64,000 nt of DNA from JBGTSJ01 sp041940305. GTDB taxonomy: Bacteria > Planctomycetota > Planctomycetia > Planctomycetales > Planctomycetaceae. Below are positions 44,128 through 53,385 of this stretch, in pieces. The translations under genes and the position numbers were made by a program. Where the stretch lies: NCBI GenBank assembly GCA_041940305.1, contig JBGTSJ010000003.1, positions 186,001 to 250,000 on the forward strand, written 5' to 3'. Position 1 is the stretch's first letter; every line of letters starts with the position of its first letter. The notes beneath the pieces were generated by a model, which saw nothing but the letters and a program-made list of their open reading frames with translations, ran no database searches and was not told where the DNA came from.

Positions 44128-47100
44128 ATGGGCGATTTACGATTCTGGTCGCGTGGGAACTGGTATCCGCTCCCTCTCGCCGGCGGCCTGCTGCTGCTGG
44201 CGATGCTCGCCGCCGGCAGGCCCGGCGCGGGACAGGACGATGGCTCGCGCCGCACCGGCTTTCAGTCCGCGGCCATCGCCGTCAAAGGCGCCACCCTGCA
44301 CGTCGCGCCGGGTGAAGTCATTGAGTCCGGCAACCTCGTCATCCGCGACGGCCGCATCGTTGCTGTCGGCACCGATGTCGAGATCCCAGTCGATGCCCAC
44401 GTGATCGACGCGGAAGGACTTGTCGCGTACGCCGGGTTCATCGACGCCGCGAGCGAGGCGCTGCTCGATCGATCGAAAGCCGCGCCGCCGGAGGCAGGCC
44501 GCGAACCAGACTTCCGCCGGGATGTGCTCGCCGCCACTCCGCCCGACAACCGCCGCGGACTCACCCCCGAATTTGAAGCACGCTCGGCGTTGAAACTGGA
44601 GGAGGCGGTACTGTCGTCCCGCCGCGGCGGGGGCATGACGGCCGTGCACGTCCTGCCGCTCCGGCCCGTCGCCCCCGGCCAGGGGTGCTGCGTCTCGTTG
44701 TCGGGCCTGCCGCCGCGCGAGTCGCTGCTGTGCGAGAGCGTCGGCTGCGTCTTTCAGTTGACTCCGCCTCCCAGCGACGGCCAGAGCGTCACGCAGTCGT
44801 ATCCCGTGACGATCATGGGCGCGACCGCGCATCTCCGCCAGGCCTTCCTCGATGCCCGTCACGCGCAGCAGCAGCAGCGCCTGTACGAAGCCCATGTCGA
44901 CGGTGTCCCCCGCCCCGCCGCCGACCCGGTGCTCGACGTCCTCAACGACGTGCTGCAGAAAGACCGCCGGCCGCTGTTCGTGGCCGATTCGCGCGACGAG
45001 ATCGACCGGGCCCTCGCCTTCGCGGCGGAGCATGAGATCGTCCCGGTCCTCGTCGGCGGCCGCGAGGCAGCCCAGCGCATCGACCGGATCAAGGATGCGG
45101 GCGCCGACGTCATCCTCCGCATCGATCTCGGCGACCGGCCCGAGGTGGAGGAGACGAAGCCCTCCGAGAAACTGGAGCCGGAGGTGAAACCCCCGGTCCG
45201 GTTCCAGCAGGACGTGCAGGCGCGCTGGGATGAGCGGGCCGCGACCGCCTCGCAACTCGACGAGGCCGGAATCCCCTTCGCCCTCAGCACCCACGGCCTC
45301 GACAAGCCGGAAGAGTGGCTGAAGCCGATCAGGTTGCTCATCAAGCACGGGTTGTCCGCCGATGCCGCCCTCGCCGCGCTGACGCGCAACGCCGCCGACA
45401 TCATCGGCTGCGGCGAAGAACTCGGGACGCTCGAGCAGGGCAAGCTGGGACACGTCGTCCTCATGACGGGACCGCTGGAGGACGAGCGCAGCAAGGTTCG
45501 GCACGTCGTCGTGGATGGCCGGGCCTTCGAGTTTAACAAGGACGCGAAGCCCGTTGAGCCCGAAGCCACCCCGAGCGAAACCCTGCAACTGTCCGGCACG
45601 TGGAAGGTCAGCATCGACGCCGGCGAAATGCAGACCACCAATGGCGTCCTTGAACTCACGCAGACCGACGCACGCCTCAACGGCACGTTCTCTTCCGAGC
45701 AGGGGAACGGACGGCTGACCTCCGGCAAGGTCAGCGGCGCGGACGTCGAATTCGTGGTGGCGATCGGGGCCGGCGACCGCGAGATCGCACTGACGTTCAA
45801 AGGAACGCACTCGCGCGACGAGGAAAGCGGCGAGGAGTCGCTCCAAGGCTCACTGAAGTCCCCCTTTGGCGCACCCACGGAGTGGTCGGCCGTCCGCAGC
45901 AAGCTGGAATCCACCGCCGATGACAATCCGGTTCAGCTCAGTATCGATCCGTCTGACGATGAGCCGGACGACAAGAAATCGAAGACCGTTGCGGCGAACG
46001 ATCTCCCGACCGAACTGGAATCCGACCGCGAAGGGCCGGCACGCTCCACCGGCGGCAACCTGCTCCTACAGAACGCGACCGTCATCACGGTCGCCGGGCC
46101 GGTGCTGCAGGAGACCGACGTGCTGATCCTCGACGGCCGCATCGCGGAGATCGGCGTCGACCTGCAGACCGAGGAAGAAGTCACGACCATCGACGTCGCC
46201 GGCTGGTACGTGATGCCCGGCCTGATCGACACGCACAGCCACATCATGATCGAGGGGGGCGTCAACGAGTTCTCGCAGTCGATCGTGCCGGAAGTGCGGA
46301 TCAAGGACGTCGTCCGGTCGAACGATGCGTCGGAGTACCGGGCGCTGTCGGGAGGTCTCACCACGGCCCGGCTGCTGCACGGCTCGGCCAACGTCATCGG
46401 CGGTCAGGACGCCATCGTGAAGCTGAAGTACGGAGCGCCGGTGGACGAGCACATCCTGTGGGACGCACCGCAGGGGGTGAAGTTCGCACTCGGCGAGAAC
46501 GTCAAAGCCCGGACCGACCGGTTTCCCAACACGCGCATGGGCGTCGAGGCGACGCTCAAGCGGGCATTCTTCGAGGCGCTCGACTATCGCCGCCAGTGGC
46601 AGGAATACGACCGCCTGCAGGAGCGCGGCGGACGCCGCGCCCGCCGCACGCTCGAGCCGCGCCGCGACCTGCGACTCGAAGCCCTCGCCGGCATTCTCGA
46701 CCAGGAGGTGTTCATTCACTGCCACTGCTATCGGGCCGACGAGATCCTGATGCTGCTCCGCACGGCCGACGAACTCGGCATTCATATCCAGTCGCTGCAG
46801 CACGTGCTCGAGGGTTACAAGATCGCACCGGAGATCCTGGCCCACGGGGCCAGCTGCAGCACCTTCAGCGACTGGTGGGCCTACAAGATCGAGGCCTTCG
46901 ACGCGACCCCGTTCAACACCACGCTGCTGTGCAAGGCGGGCGTCAACATCGTCGTCAAGAGCGACGATGCGGAACTGATCCGCCACATGAACCTGGAGGC
47001 CGCGAAGTCGCTCCGCTACGGCAACATGCCCGAAGAGGACGCGTTCCGCATGGTCACGCTCAACTCGGCCCGCGAACTGAACCTCGACGACCGGATCGGC

Positions 47101-48492
47101 TCCCTCGAAGTCGGCAAGGACGGCGACATCGCGGTATTCAACGGCCACCCGTTCAGCCCGTTCTCCCGCTGCGAGCTGACCATCATCGAAGGGGACATCT
47201 GGTTTGAGCGCGCCGCGCGGCCCACCGCCATGTCGGAAGCCTCACAGGAGCGCTCCGCAACGCCGCCGCAACTCACGCTCGCCCCCACCGCCGTCCGTGA
47301 ACGGCGGCTTGAACTGCCGCCAGGCGACACCGGGACATACGCGCTTACGGGCGGCCGCATCCATCCCGTCGATGCGGACGTCATCGAGCAGGGAACCGTC
47401 ATCATCGCGGACGGAAAGTTCGTCGCGGTCGGCAAGGATGTCGAGATTACCGAGGGCGCGGCGGTCATCGACGTGACGGGCTTCGAACTCTACCCGGGCC
47501 TGATCGACAGCGGCACCACCGTGGGCATCAACGAGATCCGCCAGGTCGGCGTCACGCAGGACTTTGCGGAATCGGGAACGATGCAGCCCGACGTGCGGGC
47601 CGGCACCGCCGTGAATGTCGACTCCGAACTGATCCCCGTCGCCCGCGCCGGCGGCGTGACCACGGCCTTCCTGCGTCCGGCCGGCATGACGGTCTCCGGC
47701 CAGTACTCGCTGATGCAGACGTCCGGCTGGACCTCGGAAGAAATGGTGCTCGACTACGAAGCCGGATTGTCGCTCGACTGGCCGCAGGACGAGAAACGCG
47801 TCGCCGCCCTCAAGGAACTGCTCAAGGAAGCCCGGCTCTACGACGCCATCCGTTCGCAGCCCGACGGCGAACGCCCGGACGTGATTCAGGATCCCCGCTA
47901 CGAAGCGCTGCGTCCCTACCTGCACGGCGAGAAGCGGGTCTTCATCGAAGCCGACAGCCGCAAGGCGATCGCCGAGGCGCTGCTGTTCGCCGAGGAAGAG
48001 AAGTTGAAGATCGTCATCACGGGGGGGACCGACGCCTGGAAGCTCGCCGATGAACTCAAGACGCGGGATGTCCCGGTCATCGTCGGTCCGACCATGCGTT
48101 CCCCCACCGATGGCTGGGATCCATTCGACGCTCCCTACACCAATCCGGCCCGGCTGCATGAAGCGGGCGTGCTGTTCTGCATCCGCTCCGACAACGCGTC
48201 CAACAGCCGCAACGTCTCCTTCGAGGCGGGCATCGCCGTCGCCTACGGACTGCCGGAAGAAGAAGCGCTCAAGGCCATCACGCTGAACGCCGCCCGCGTC
48301 CTGGGGGTCGAAGAATCGCTCGGCTCGATCACCACTGGCAAGACGGCCAATCTGATTATCACCGACGGCTCCCCCCTGCAGCACACGACGCAGATCAAGG
48401 GAGTCTTCGTCGCCGGCCGCCCCCACGCCCCCGAGAGCAAGCAGACCCGCCTCTACGAACGCTACCTGCAACGCCTCGAACCGGCGCAGTGA
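44128..48492 (+). CDS. Giant secreted protein with three tandem amidohydrolase modules
   Basis: A 1,454-residue protein. ATG 44128 begins a signal peptide (about 1–36). Module 1 (about 45–470) and module 3 (about 1065–1454) have the amidohydrolase frame (VIRDGRIVAVG...VIDAEGLVAYAGFIDAAS; IIADGKFVAVG...VIDVTGFELYPGLIDSGT) but lack the first metal-binding HxH. Only module 2 (about 655–1050) has it: MPGLIDTHSHIM, with HSH at 703–705, then EVFIHCHCYRADE, SLQHVLEG and VVKSDDAE. A beta-sandwich-like linker (about 490–600) separates modules 1 and 2. Hydrolysis of an amide-type substrate by module 2 is inferred; the outer modules probably bind or scaffold. Two-module versions are common in planctomycetes. 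Confidence 0.9.
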   Translation: MGDLRFWSRGNWYPLPLAGGLLLLAMLAAGRPGAGQDDGSRRTGFQSAAIAVKGATLHVAPGEVIESGNLVIRDGRIVAVGTDVEIPVDAHVIDAEGLVAYAGFIDAASEALLDRSKAAPPEAGREPDFRRDVLAATPPDNRRGLTPEFEARSALKLEEAVLSSRRGGGMTAVHVLPLRPVAPGQGCCVSLSGLPPRESLLCESVGCVFQLTPPPSDGQSVTQSYPVTIMGATAHLRQAFLDARHAQQQQRLYEAHVDGVPRPAADPVLDVLNDVLQKDRRPLFVADSRDEIDRALAFAAEHEIVPVLVGGREAAQRIDRIKDAGADVILRIDLGDRPEVEETKPSEKLEPEVKPPVRFQQDVQARWDERAATASQLDEAGIPFALSTHGLDKPEEWLKPIRLLIKHGLSADAALAALTRNAADIIGCGEELGTLEQGKLGHVVLMTGPLEDERSKVRHVVVDGRAFEFNKDAKPVEPEATPSETLQLSGTWKVSIDAGEMQTTNGVLELTQTDARLNGTFSSEQGNGRLTSGKVSGADVEFVVAIGAGDREIALTFKGTHSRDEESGEESLQGSLKSPFGAPTEWSAVRSKLESTADDNPVQLSIDPSDDEPDDKKSKTVAANDLPTELESDREGPARSTGGNLLLQNATVITVAGPVLQETDVLILDGRIAEIGVDLQTEEEVTTIDVAGWYVMPGLIDTHSHIMIEGGVNEFSQSIVPEVRIKDVVRSNDASEYRALSGGLTTARLLHGSANVIGGQDAIVKLKYGAPVDEHILWDAPQGVKFALGENVKARTDRFPNTRMGVEATLKRAFFEALDYRRQWQEYDRLQERGGRRARRTLEPRRDLRLEALAGILDQEVFIHCHCYRADEILMLLRTADELGIHIQSLQHVLEGYKIAPEILAHGASCSTFSDWWAYKIEAFDATPFNTTLLCKAGVNIVVKSDDAELIRHMNLEAAKSLRYGNMPEEDAFRMVTLNSARELNLDDRIGSLEVGKDGDIAVFNGHPFSPFSRCELTIIEGDIWFERAARPTAMSEASQERSATPPQLTLAPTAVRERRLELPPGDTGTYALTGGRIHPVDADVIEQGTVIIADGKFVAVGKDVEITEGAAVIDVTGFELYPGLIDSGTTVGINEIRQVGVTQDFAESGTMQPDVRAGTAVNVDSELIPVARAGGVTTAFLRPAGMTVSGQYSLMQTSGWTSEEMVLDYEAGLSLDWPQDEKRVAALKELLKEARLYDAIRSQPDGERPDVIQDPRYEALRPYLHGEKRVFIEADSRKAIAEALLFAEEEKLKIVITGGTDAWKLADELKTRDVPVIVGPTMRSPTDGWDPFDAPYTNPARLHEAGVLFCIRSDNASNSRNVSFEAGIAVAYGLPEEEALKAITLNAARVLGVEESLGSITTGKTANLIITDGSPLQHTTQIKGVFVAGRPHAPESKQTRLYERYLQRLEPAQ

Positions 48493-48513
48493 CAGGAGAG
48501 CAGAAAGGTTTGC

Positions 48514-48747
48514 ACAGAAGGCCGCGAAGGAAACGAAAGGGGTGGGGCTATCCGTCACACTAACCCGACGCGCCAGCAAGGGTCGAGCGTTGCCGAGCTT
48601 CCGACGGAGTTTGCATTGCACCACAACGGAAACACCGGCGTAGCGGACTGTTGATTCGAACTTTGCCGACCTCGATCCTGGCGACACCTCATTGATCTTC
48701 CGATCGGCACGACTGCGCTATACTTCGTTTCCTTCGCGGCCTTCTGT
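48514..48747. mobile_element. MITE-like 234-bp element with 24-bp perfect terminal inverted repeats
   Basis: The left end (48514–48537, starting ACAGAAGGCCGCG) and right end (48724–48747) are exact reverse complements over 24 bp. It has no ORF of its own and contains a copy of the CCGACGCGCCAGC repeat at 48556–48587. No target duplication was seen at the borders. It lies between the amidohydrolase stop and the next gene, so its right part may supply part of that gene's leader. Confidence 0.55.
48556..48587. repeat. Dispersed CCGACGCGCCAGC repeat, copy 2
   Basis: This block matches the one at 13082–13113 at 28 of 32 positions. Its location inside the 234-bp inverted-repeat element suggests that repeat families in this genome nest within each other. 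Confidence 0.6.
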
Positions 48748-48805
48748 TCAATTCCCTTTCGTCGTACGTCGTTCCTGTCGACACCCACGCCGCGAGGCCG
48801 CTGTC

Positions 48806-49693
48806 ATGGACGGGTTCCAGCACTTGCGTGTCACCCGTCACGACCGCGGTGTCGTGACCGTCACGCTGGATTGTCCCGGTCGCTCGGTGAACGTGATCAG
48901 CCGGGGAATGCTGGCTGACCTGTCTCGCGTCGTGGATGAACTCGCCGCAGACTCGACCGCCCGGATGCTGGTGCTCCGCAGCGCCAAGCCCAAGGGCTTC
49001 GCCGCCGGGGCCGATCTCGACGAAGTGCGGGCGCTTTCCGATCGCAGCGCCGCCGAGGATTTCCTGAACGCCGGGCGCAGCCTCGGTGCACGGCTGCGAA
49101 ACCTGTCGATTCCCACGGTCGCCCTCCTGCACGGCGTCTGCGTCGGCGGCGGAATGGAACTGGCGATGTACTGCCGTGCCCGATTCGCCGTCGACGACTC
49201 CACCACCCAACTGGGACTCCCCGAAACGAAGCTCGGACTCATCCCCGGCTGGGGTGGCACGCAGCTGTTGCCGGAACTGGTTGGTCCGACTCGCGGGGCC
49301 GGGATGATCGTGGGTGCGGCACTGGTGACGGCGCGCGAAGCCGCGCGTTTGGGACTCGTGCAGTTTGCCTGGCCTTCGTCCGAGTTCGAGAGCCAGGTCG
49401 CACGCATCACGCAGTTGCAAGACCTGGCCCCCGACCGCCGCTCCAGCCGGCACGGACGGCTCGCCCGGTGGCGCTGGAACTGGCAAGTCTCAACGCTGCG
49501 TCGCCAGAGTAGTGATGCGGCAGCAGATAATCCTGCCCTGCACGCAGCCGTCGAATGCGTCGACGCCGGCGTCCGTTCAGGCTGGGACGCCGGCCTGCAG
49601 GTCGAACGGGAGCACTTTCTCCGCATCCTGTTCGACCCGCGCAGCCGCCGGCTGCTCGACCAGTTCTTCAAGGATCGCGGGCACGCGAAGTAA
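48806..49693 (+). CDS. Enoyl-CoA hydratase/isomerase-family protein
   Basis: A 295-residue crotonase-fold protein. ATG 48806 has GAGG upstream. The oxyanion-hole signatures are AKPKGFAAGADLDEV and HGVCVGGGMELAMYCRARFAVDD, followed by LGLPETKLGLIPGWGGTQLLPEL, typical of the hydratase subgroup; the Glu in LGLPETKLGLIPG corresponds to a catalytic position in hydratases. The C-terminal about 110 residues (after SEFESQVARIT) are Arg-rich and resemble those of multifunctional fatty-oxidation proteins truncated before the dehydrogenase. Role in fatty-acid or amino-acid breakdown is inferred. Confidence 0.85.
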   Translation: MDGFQHLRVTRHDRGVVTVTLDCPGRSVNVISRGMLADLSRVVDELAADSTARMLVLRSAKPKGFAAGADLDEVRALSDRSAAEDFLNAGRSLGARLRNLSIPTVALLHGVCVGGGMELAMYCRARFAVDDSTTQLGLPETKLGLIPGWGGTQLLPELVGPTRGAGMIVGAALVTAREAARLGLVQFAWPSSEFESQVARITQLQDLAPDRRSSRHGRLARWRWNWQVSTLRRQSSDAAADNPALHAAVECVDAGVRSGWDAGLQVEREHFLRILFDPRSRRLLDQFFKDRGHAK

Positions 49694-49753
49694 ACAGAGC
49701 AGGAGGCCGCTGGCGTGCCGCAGACGACGATGCTGCCGCAGAAACGCCGCGCT

Positions 49754-49912
49754 TCAAGGACTCTGCCAGCGGCGAAGCACGTTCACCAGCGGCAGGGCGA
49801 ATGCGATCGCGATGGCCGCGAACATGAGAGCAGCCATCAGCACGCCAGCGACGTTGACGTGAATCAGCGAGTAGCGTCCTCTCGAATCGGGTCTGGTTCG
49901 ATCGAGCGCCAT
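49754..49912 (-). CDS. Small membrane protein, 52 residues, last gene of the Sco/DUF420 operon
   Basis: A short ORF that is easily missed. On the minus strand ATG 49912 follows GAGG five bases upstream and reads MALDRTRPDSRGRYSLIH, then one long hydrophobic helix (VAGVLMAALMFAAIAIAFALPLV) and the tail NVLRRWQSP. It starts 28 bp after the stop of the CxxC membrane protein, in the same direction and order as the Sco–DUF420 gene. The spacing, ribosome-binding site and clean membrane helix support a real gene. A small subunit or assembly factor of a haem-copper or copper-handling complex is possible but not shown. Confidence 0.6.
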   Translation of the reverse strand: MALDRTRPDSRGRYSLIHVNVAGVLMAALMFAAIAIAFALPLVNVLRRWQSP

Positions 49913-49940
49913 CGAATCCTCGACGTGAATCCGCAGCTTC

Positions 49941-50246
49941 TCAGGCCGTGAGCGGATCGATGCCGGACGCCATATCTTCCGCCAGCTGTGCCTGCTGCTG
50001 GCGATGCATGCGGTAGAAGGCGATGCCGAATCCGCTCAGGAGCGTAACAGGCATCCCCAGCATGAAGAGGATGCTGTACATGTAGGCCTTTGGCCGCGCG
50101 TTCCGGGCCGCGGCTTCCATGCTCCCCGTCTCGCCACCCTCTTCATTGGCGTACTTGCACAGGGGACAGGCCTCTGCAACGGGCGTTGCGGCCGAGAAGC
50201 CCAGGGCGGTCAGCGCGATGACAGTGGAGAGGAGGATGCGTCGCAT
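49941..50246 (-). CDS. Small secreted/membrane CxxC protein
   Basis: A 101-residue protein with a signal peptide (about 1–26) directly followed by ACPLCKYANEE, a CxxC pair at the mature N-terminus, then a hydrophilic stretch and a transmembrane helix (MYSILFMLGMPVTLLSGFGIAFY). The tail HRQQQAQLAEDMASGIDP is cytoplasmic or helical. The CxxC near a membrane anchor fits a thiol-disulfide or metal-binding role next to Sco. It is 45 bp downstream of the Sco–DUF420 gene. No family name is known to me. Confidence 0.7.
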   Translation of the reverse strand: MRRILLSTVIALTALGFSAATPVAEACPLCKYANEEGGETGSMEAAARNARPKAYMYSILFMLGMPVTLLSGFGIAFYRMHRQQQAQLAEDMASGIDPLTA

Positions 50247-50291
50247 GGCGGATTTCAGATTGGACGCCGTGTGCGAACGGCGTCCGAAGCT

Positions 50292-51518
50292 CTACAGGTG
50301 ATACAGCATGTAATAGATGATAACCCCGGTCACCGACACGTAAAGCCAGGTCGGGAACGTGATCCGGGCCAGCGGGCGGTGCCAGCGGATGTTGCCGCTG
50401 AGACCGAGGTAGATCGTCACCGGCGCCAGAAACGGCACCATCGCTGCCAGAAACACATGGCTGATCAGGATCGCATAATAGATCGTCCGCAGCGTCCCGT
50501 CTCCCTCAAACTTCTTGCCGTGGGACCCGGTGTAATGGTGCAGTGCGAAGTGATACGTCAGGTAACACGCCAGAAAGGCCACCGAGACGAAGAAGGACGT
50601 GAGCATCATTCGCTTGTGAAACTGCACGCGTCCCGCCTTGATCGCCGAGAACCCGACCAGCAGCAGCACCGTGGCCAGGCCGTTGAGCATGGCGTTGGTC
50701 CGCGGCAGCCGGGCAGCCCAGTCCGGGAGTTCGCTGAGAGGATCCGCCGGGGGAGCTTCCCGCTGGGCGGGAGGCGGCGGAGACTCCGGCTGCACCGGTC
50801 GGTTCTCGACGGGCGTTTCGATCTTCCCCTGCAGCACCCGCTGCAGGCTAAGGACCTCGCTCTCCTGCCCGCTGGCGTACATCCCCAGCACCTTGCCGTC
50901 CGGTCCCACGTGCACCAGGCTCAGCGAATGGGCGAATTCATAGCCCGGAAGCCGGTCGGTCCCGAAGTTCTCCCATGCGGCCACTTTGAACCCGTGCCGG
51001 ATCAGCCGGTAGACCTCAGATTTCTCCCCGGTGAGGAACAGCCACCGCTCGGGGTCGGCGTCGTAGATCTCCGCGTACTGGCGCATCTTCTCCACGGTGT
51101 CGTGTTCCGGGTCCACCGTGATCGTCACGAACCGGATGTCTTCGTCCGCGACCGCCTGATTGATGTCGTACACCTGCTTCACCAGCAGCGGGCATGCCCC
51201 CGCGCAGCGCGTAAAGATAAAGCTCGCCACCCAGGGCTTCCCGCGCAGGTCTTCCGCGGTGACCGTCTCGCCGTTCTGATCGACCAGCGTAAAATCGCTG
51301 ATCTCCAGAGGACTCCACGGCACCGCGTCGGCATCGGGATCCAGCTGGACGACAGGCGGCGACGGCTCACTCGACGGCTCCAGCACGATCGGATTCTGCG
51401 GCGAATCCCCCGGCTGTTCGAGCTGGTCGTCGGCCATGAGGAGCCGCGGCGATCCTGCGGCAAGCATGCCGGCCAGGAACACGGCGGCCGCGATTAGTGA
51501 GCCAAAACGTTGGAACAT
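50292..51518 (-). CDS. Sco-type copper chaperone fused to a DUF420 membrane domain
   Basis: A 408-residue protein starting at ATG 51518, with a signal/anchor helix (about 5–25). Residues about 70–225 are a SCO1/SenC domain with the copper ligands Cys105 and Cys109 (TRCAGACPLL) and His197 (YEFAHSLSLVHVG). After a Pro-rich linker, four to five helices (about 265–408) match DUF420, a domain found near cytochrome oxidase assembly genes. The fusion is known from planctomycetes. It should deliver copper to a terminal oxidase, which is not in this window. Start chosen by the signal sequence; ribosome-binding site is weak. Confidence 0.93.
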   Translation of the reverse strand: MFQRFGSLIAAAVFLAGMLAAGSPRLLMADDQLEQPGDSPQNPIVLEPSSEPSPPVVQLDPDADAVPWSPLEISDFTLVDQNGETVTAEDLRGKPWVASFIFTRCAGACPLLVKQVYDINQAVADEDIRFVTITVDPEHDTVEKMRQYAEIYDADPERWLFLTGEKSEVYRLIRHGFKVAAWENFGTDRLPGYEFAHSLSLVHVGPDGKVLGMYASGQESEVLSLQRVLQGKIETPVENRPVQPESPPPPAQREAPPADPLSELPDWAARLPRTNAMLNGLATVLLLVGFSAIKAGRVQFHKRMMLTSFFVSVAFLACYLTYHFALHHYTGSHGKKFEGDGTLRTIYYAILISHVFLAAMVPFLAPVTIYLGLSGNIRWHRPLARITFPTWLYVSVTGVIIYYMLYHL

Positions 51519-51688
51519 GACAAATGCAAGGTCGCAGGGCCGGCCCGGAGCAGCAACTCCATTCACGCATTCTATCTCACCCCCCCGCCCCCGCCTCCCG
51601 GTTCCCAGCATCGGGAAGAGGGAGAATGGTGAACCCGCGCGAGCGATTCTGCGCAGAGTCACACACTTTGGTGAGCTGGTGAGCTCCG

Positions 51689-52315
51689 CTACGCGTGTCG
51701 CCAGACATGGCCGTCCACGATCGTCAACCGCCCCGCCGCGTAAAGCCCGATCGCCTCCGGATAGGCTTCGCATTCGGCCTCGAAGACGCGGGCGGCGAGC
51801 GTGTCGGGCGTGTCGTCCTCGAGCACGGGGACGCAGCGTTGCAGGATGATCGGCCCGTGGTCGTATTCGTTGTCGCAGAAGTGCACGGTGCAGCCGGAAA
51901 CTTTGCAGCCGCGGGCCAGCACCGCTTCGTGCACGTGCCGGCCGTGCATGCCGTGCCCGCAGAACGCAGGGATTAGTGCCGGATGAATGTTCATCACGCG
52001 CTGCTCGAAGTCCGGCGGGATCTCGATCCGCGACAGGAACCCCGCCAGCACGACGAGGTCCACGCCGGCATTTCGCAGCCGGTCGAAGAGTGCCTGGCTG
52101 TAGTCCGCGACCGAGTCAAATGATCTGCGGGACAGGAGATCGCACGCGATCCCGAGTTCACTGGCGCGCGTGATCCCCGCACACTGCCGGCTGGCGATCA
52201 CAATGGGGACCTCGGCGCGCAGGCGTCCGTCGCGGATGCGCTGCTCGAGATTCACCAGCGTTGTGCCGCCGCCGGAGATCAGCACACCGAGACGGAGAGG
52301 GCGGTCGTCGTTCAA
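51689..52315 (-). CDS. purN: Phosphoribosylglycinamide formyltransferase
   Basis: A 208-residue enzyme of purine biosynthesis that transfers a formyl group from 10-formyl-THF to GAR. The nucleotide-binding loop is LISGGGTTLVNL (12–23). Catalytic residues are Asn109 and His111 in MNIHPALIPAF and Asp152 in NEYDHGPIILQ. ATG 52315 is the start. The GAR loop reads GGGTT where the commoner form is GSGSN, and residues TTLVNL are seen in some deep-branching bacteria. Stands alone, with an unrelated gene 25 bp upstream on the same strand. Confidence 0.95.
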   Translation of the reverse strand: MNDDRPLRLGVLISGGGTTLVNLEQRIRDGRLRAEVPIVIASRQCAGITRASELGIACDLLSRRSFDSVADYSQALFDRLRNAGVDLVVLAGFLSRIEIPPDFEQRVMNIHPALIPAFCGHGMHGRHVHEAVLARGCKVSGCTVHFCDNEYDHGPIILQRCVPVLEDDTPDTLAARVFEAECEAYPEAIGLYAAGRLTIVDGHVWRHA

Positions 52316-52339
52316 GCGTCGTTCCCGGTTGTGGAGGCA

Positions 52340-53164
52340 TTACTCGAATGGCGGAGCGGGAGGCGCGAGCGGGCGGTCGATCGACTCCAGCCCGGCGAGG
52401 TCTTCCGGTTTCGGCTCGTTCAGTCGGGCTCGCCGTTGCGCCTGAAACGCGCGATCTCCCCGCGACGCCCGCCAGGTGAAGAACACGAGTGCCGCCATCA
52501 GGATCAGGACGCCGGCATAGATCACCGGCACGGGGATCGGAAAGCGGACGGCGGCGGGCTCATTGACGGCCACCGTGCGGGCGAGGATCAGCGGTGCGAC
52601 GCGCCCCTTGCGGTCCTGCGAAGGATACAGATGCAGCTTGAGGAAGTAGCCCGCCACGCTGACGCCGTCCACCAGGTCCTCCCCCAACGGAAATCCCGGC
52701 GGCAGCTCCGTGCAGATCACCGTGGTCGGGTGCTGCTGCGAGTCCGAGGTGACGAGCCAGATCTCGTACAGGGGATCCAGGCCGTAATCATTGTTGGCCG
52801 CGTACTTCACCGACTTGATGGCGTGCCCCTGCACTGCGACCGGCTGGCCGCGATACGCGTCGGGATGCTTGAGCATGTCGGCGAACAGGGGAAAGTCCGC
52901 GGCCTCCGGCGTGTGCAGCTCGCGGGACTGCTGCCAGCGGTCGTGGACGAACGCCGCCGCCGCCGCATTCAGCTCGCCGGGAGGGACCCGCCGCACGTGG
53001 TCCAGAATCCCGAAGTAGGCAGGTCGCTCTTCAAAGGCCAGCTCCGTCCGGTCCGCGACCGCATCCAGTTGCAGCGACTCGGCGTCGAGACTGACATCGG
53101 CCGACTGCGCGGCGGCGACCGACGGCAGCCCGAGTGTCAGGATGAGGGTCGCGACGCGCAGCAT
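52340..53164 (-). CDS. Membrane-anchored hypothetical protein
   Basis: A 274-residue protein that I do not recognise, starting at ATG 53164 with a signal peptide (MLRVATLILTLGLPSVAAAQS). A periplasmic part of about 190 residues (with VPPGELNAAAAAFVHDRWQQSRELH, PVAVQGHAIKSVKYAANN and VDGVSVAGYFLKLHLYPSQD) precedes one transmembrane helix near the C-terminus (VPVIYAGVLILMAALVFFTW) and a basic tail. The fragment VAVQGHAIKS...GYFLKLHLY resembles an OB-like beta barrel. It is 24 bp upstream of purN, so the pair may share a transcript. Confidence 0.65.
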   Translation of the reverse strand: MLRVATLILTLGLPSVAAAQSADVSLDAESLQLDAVADRTELAFEERPAYFGILDHVRRVPPGELNAAAAAFVHDRWQQSRELHTPEAADFPLFADMLKHPDAYRGQPVAVQGHAIKSVKYAANNDYGLDPLYEIWLVTSDSQQHPTTVICTELPPGFPLGEDLVDGVSVAGYFLKLHLYPSQDRKGRVAPLILARTVAVNEPAAVRFPIPVPVIYAGVLILMAALVFFTWRASRGDRAFQAQRRARLNEPKPEDLAGLESIDRPLAPPAPPFE

Positions 53165-53385
53165 GGGAGGAGAGGATAAGTGAAGGATCCGTCCGCATTG
53201 TGTCGCATTCATGCCGCTCCGTACAACCGGCTGATCAGGGACCGCCGGGTTGTGCGGCACGCCGGACATGGTGCAGAATCGCCGCTGACTGGCACGATGC
53301 CCCGGTGCTCCCGCACTGACAACCTGCTGCGCGACCGAGGCGTCCCCGTCCGCGGCTGTTCCCGATCACGACTGGAGTCCGAGTC

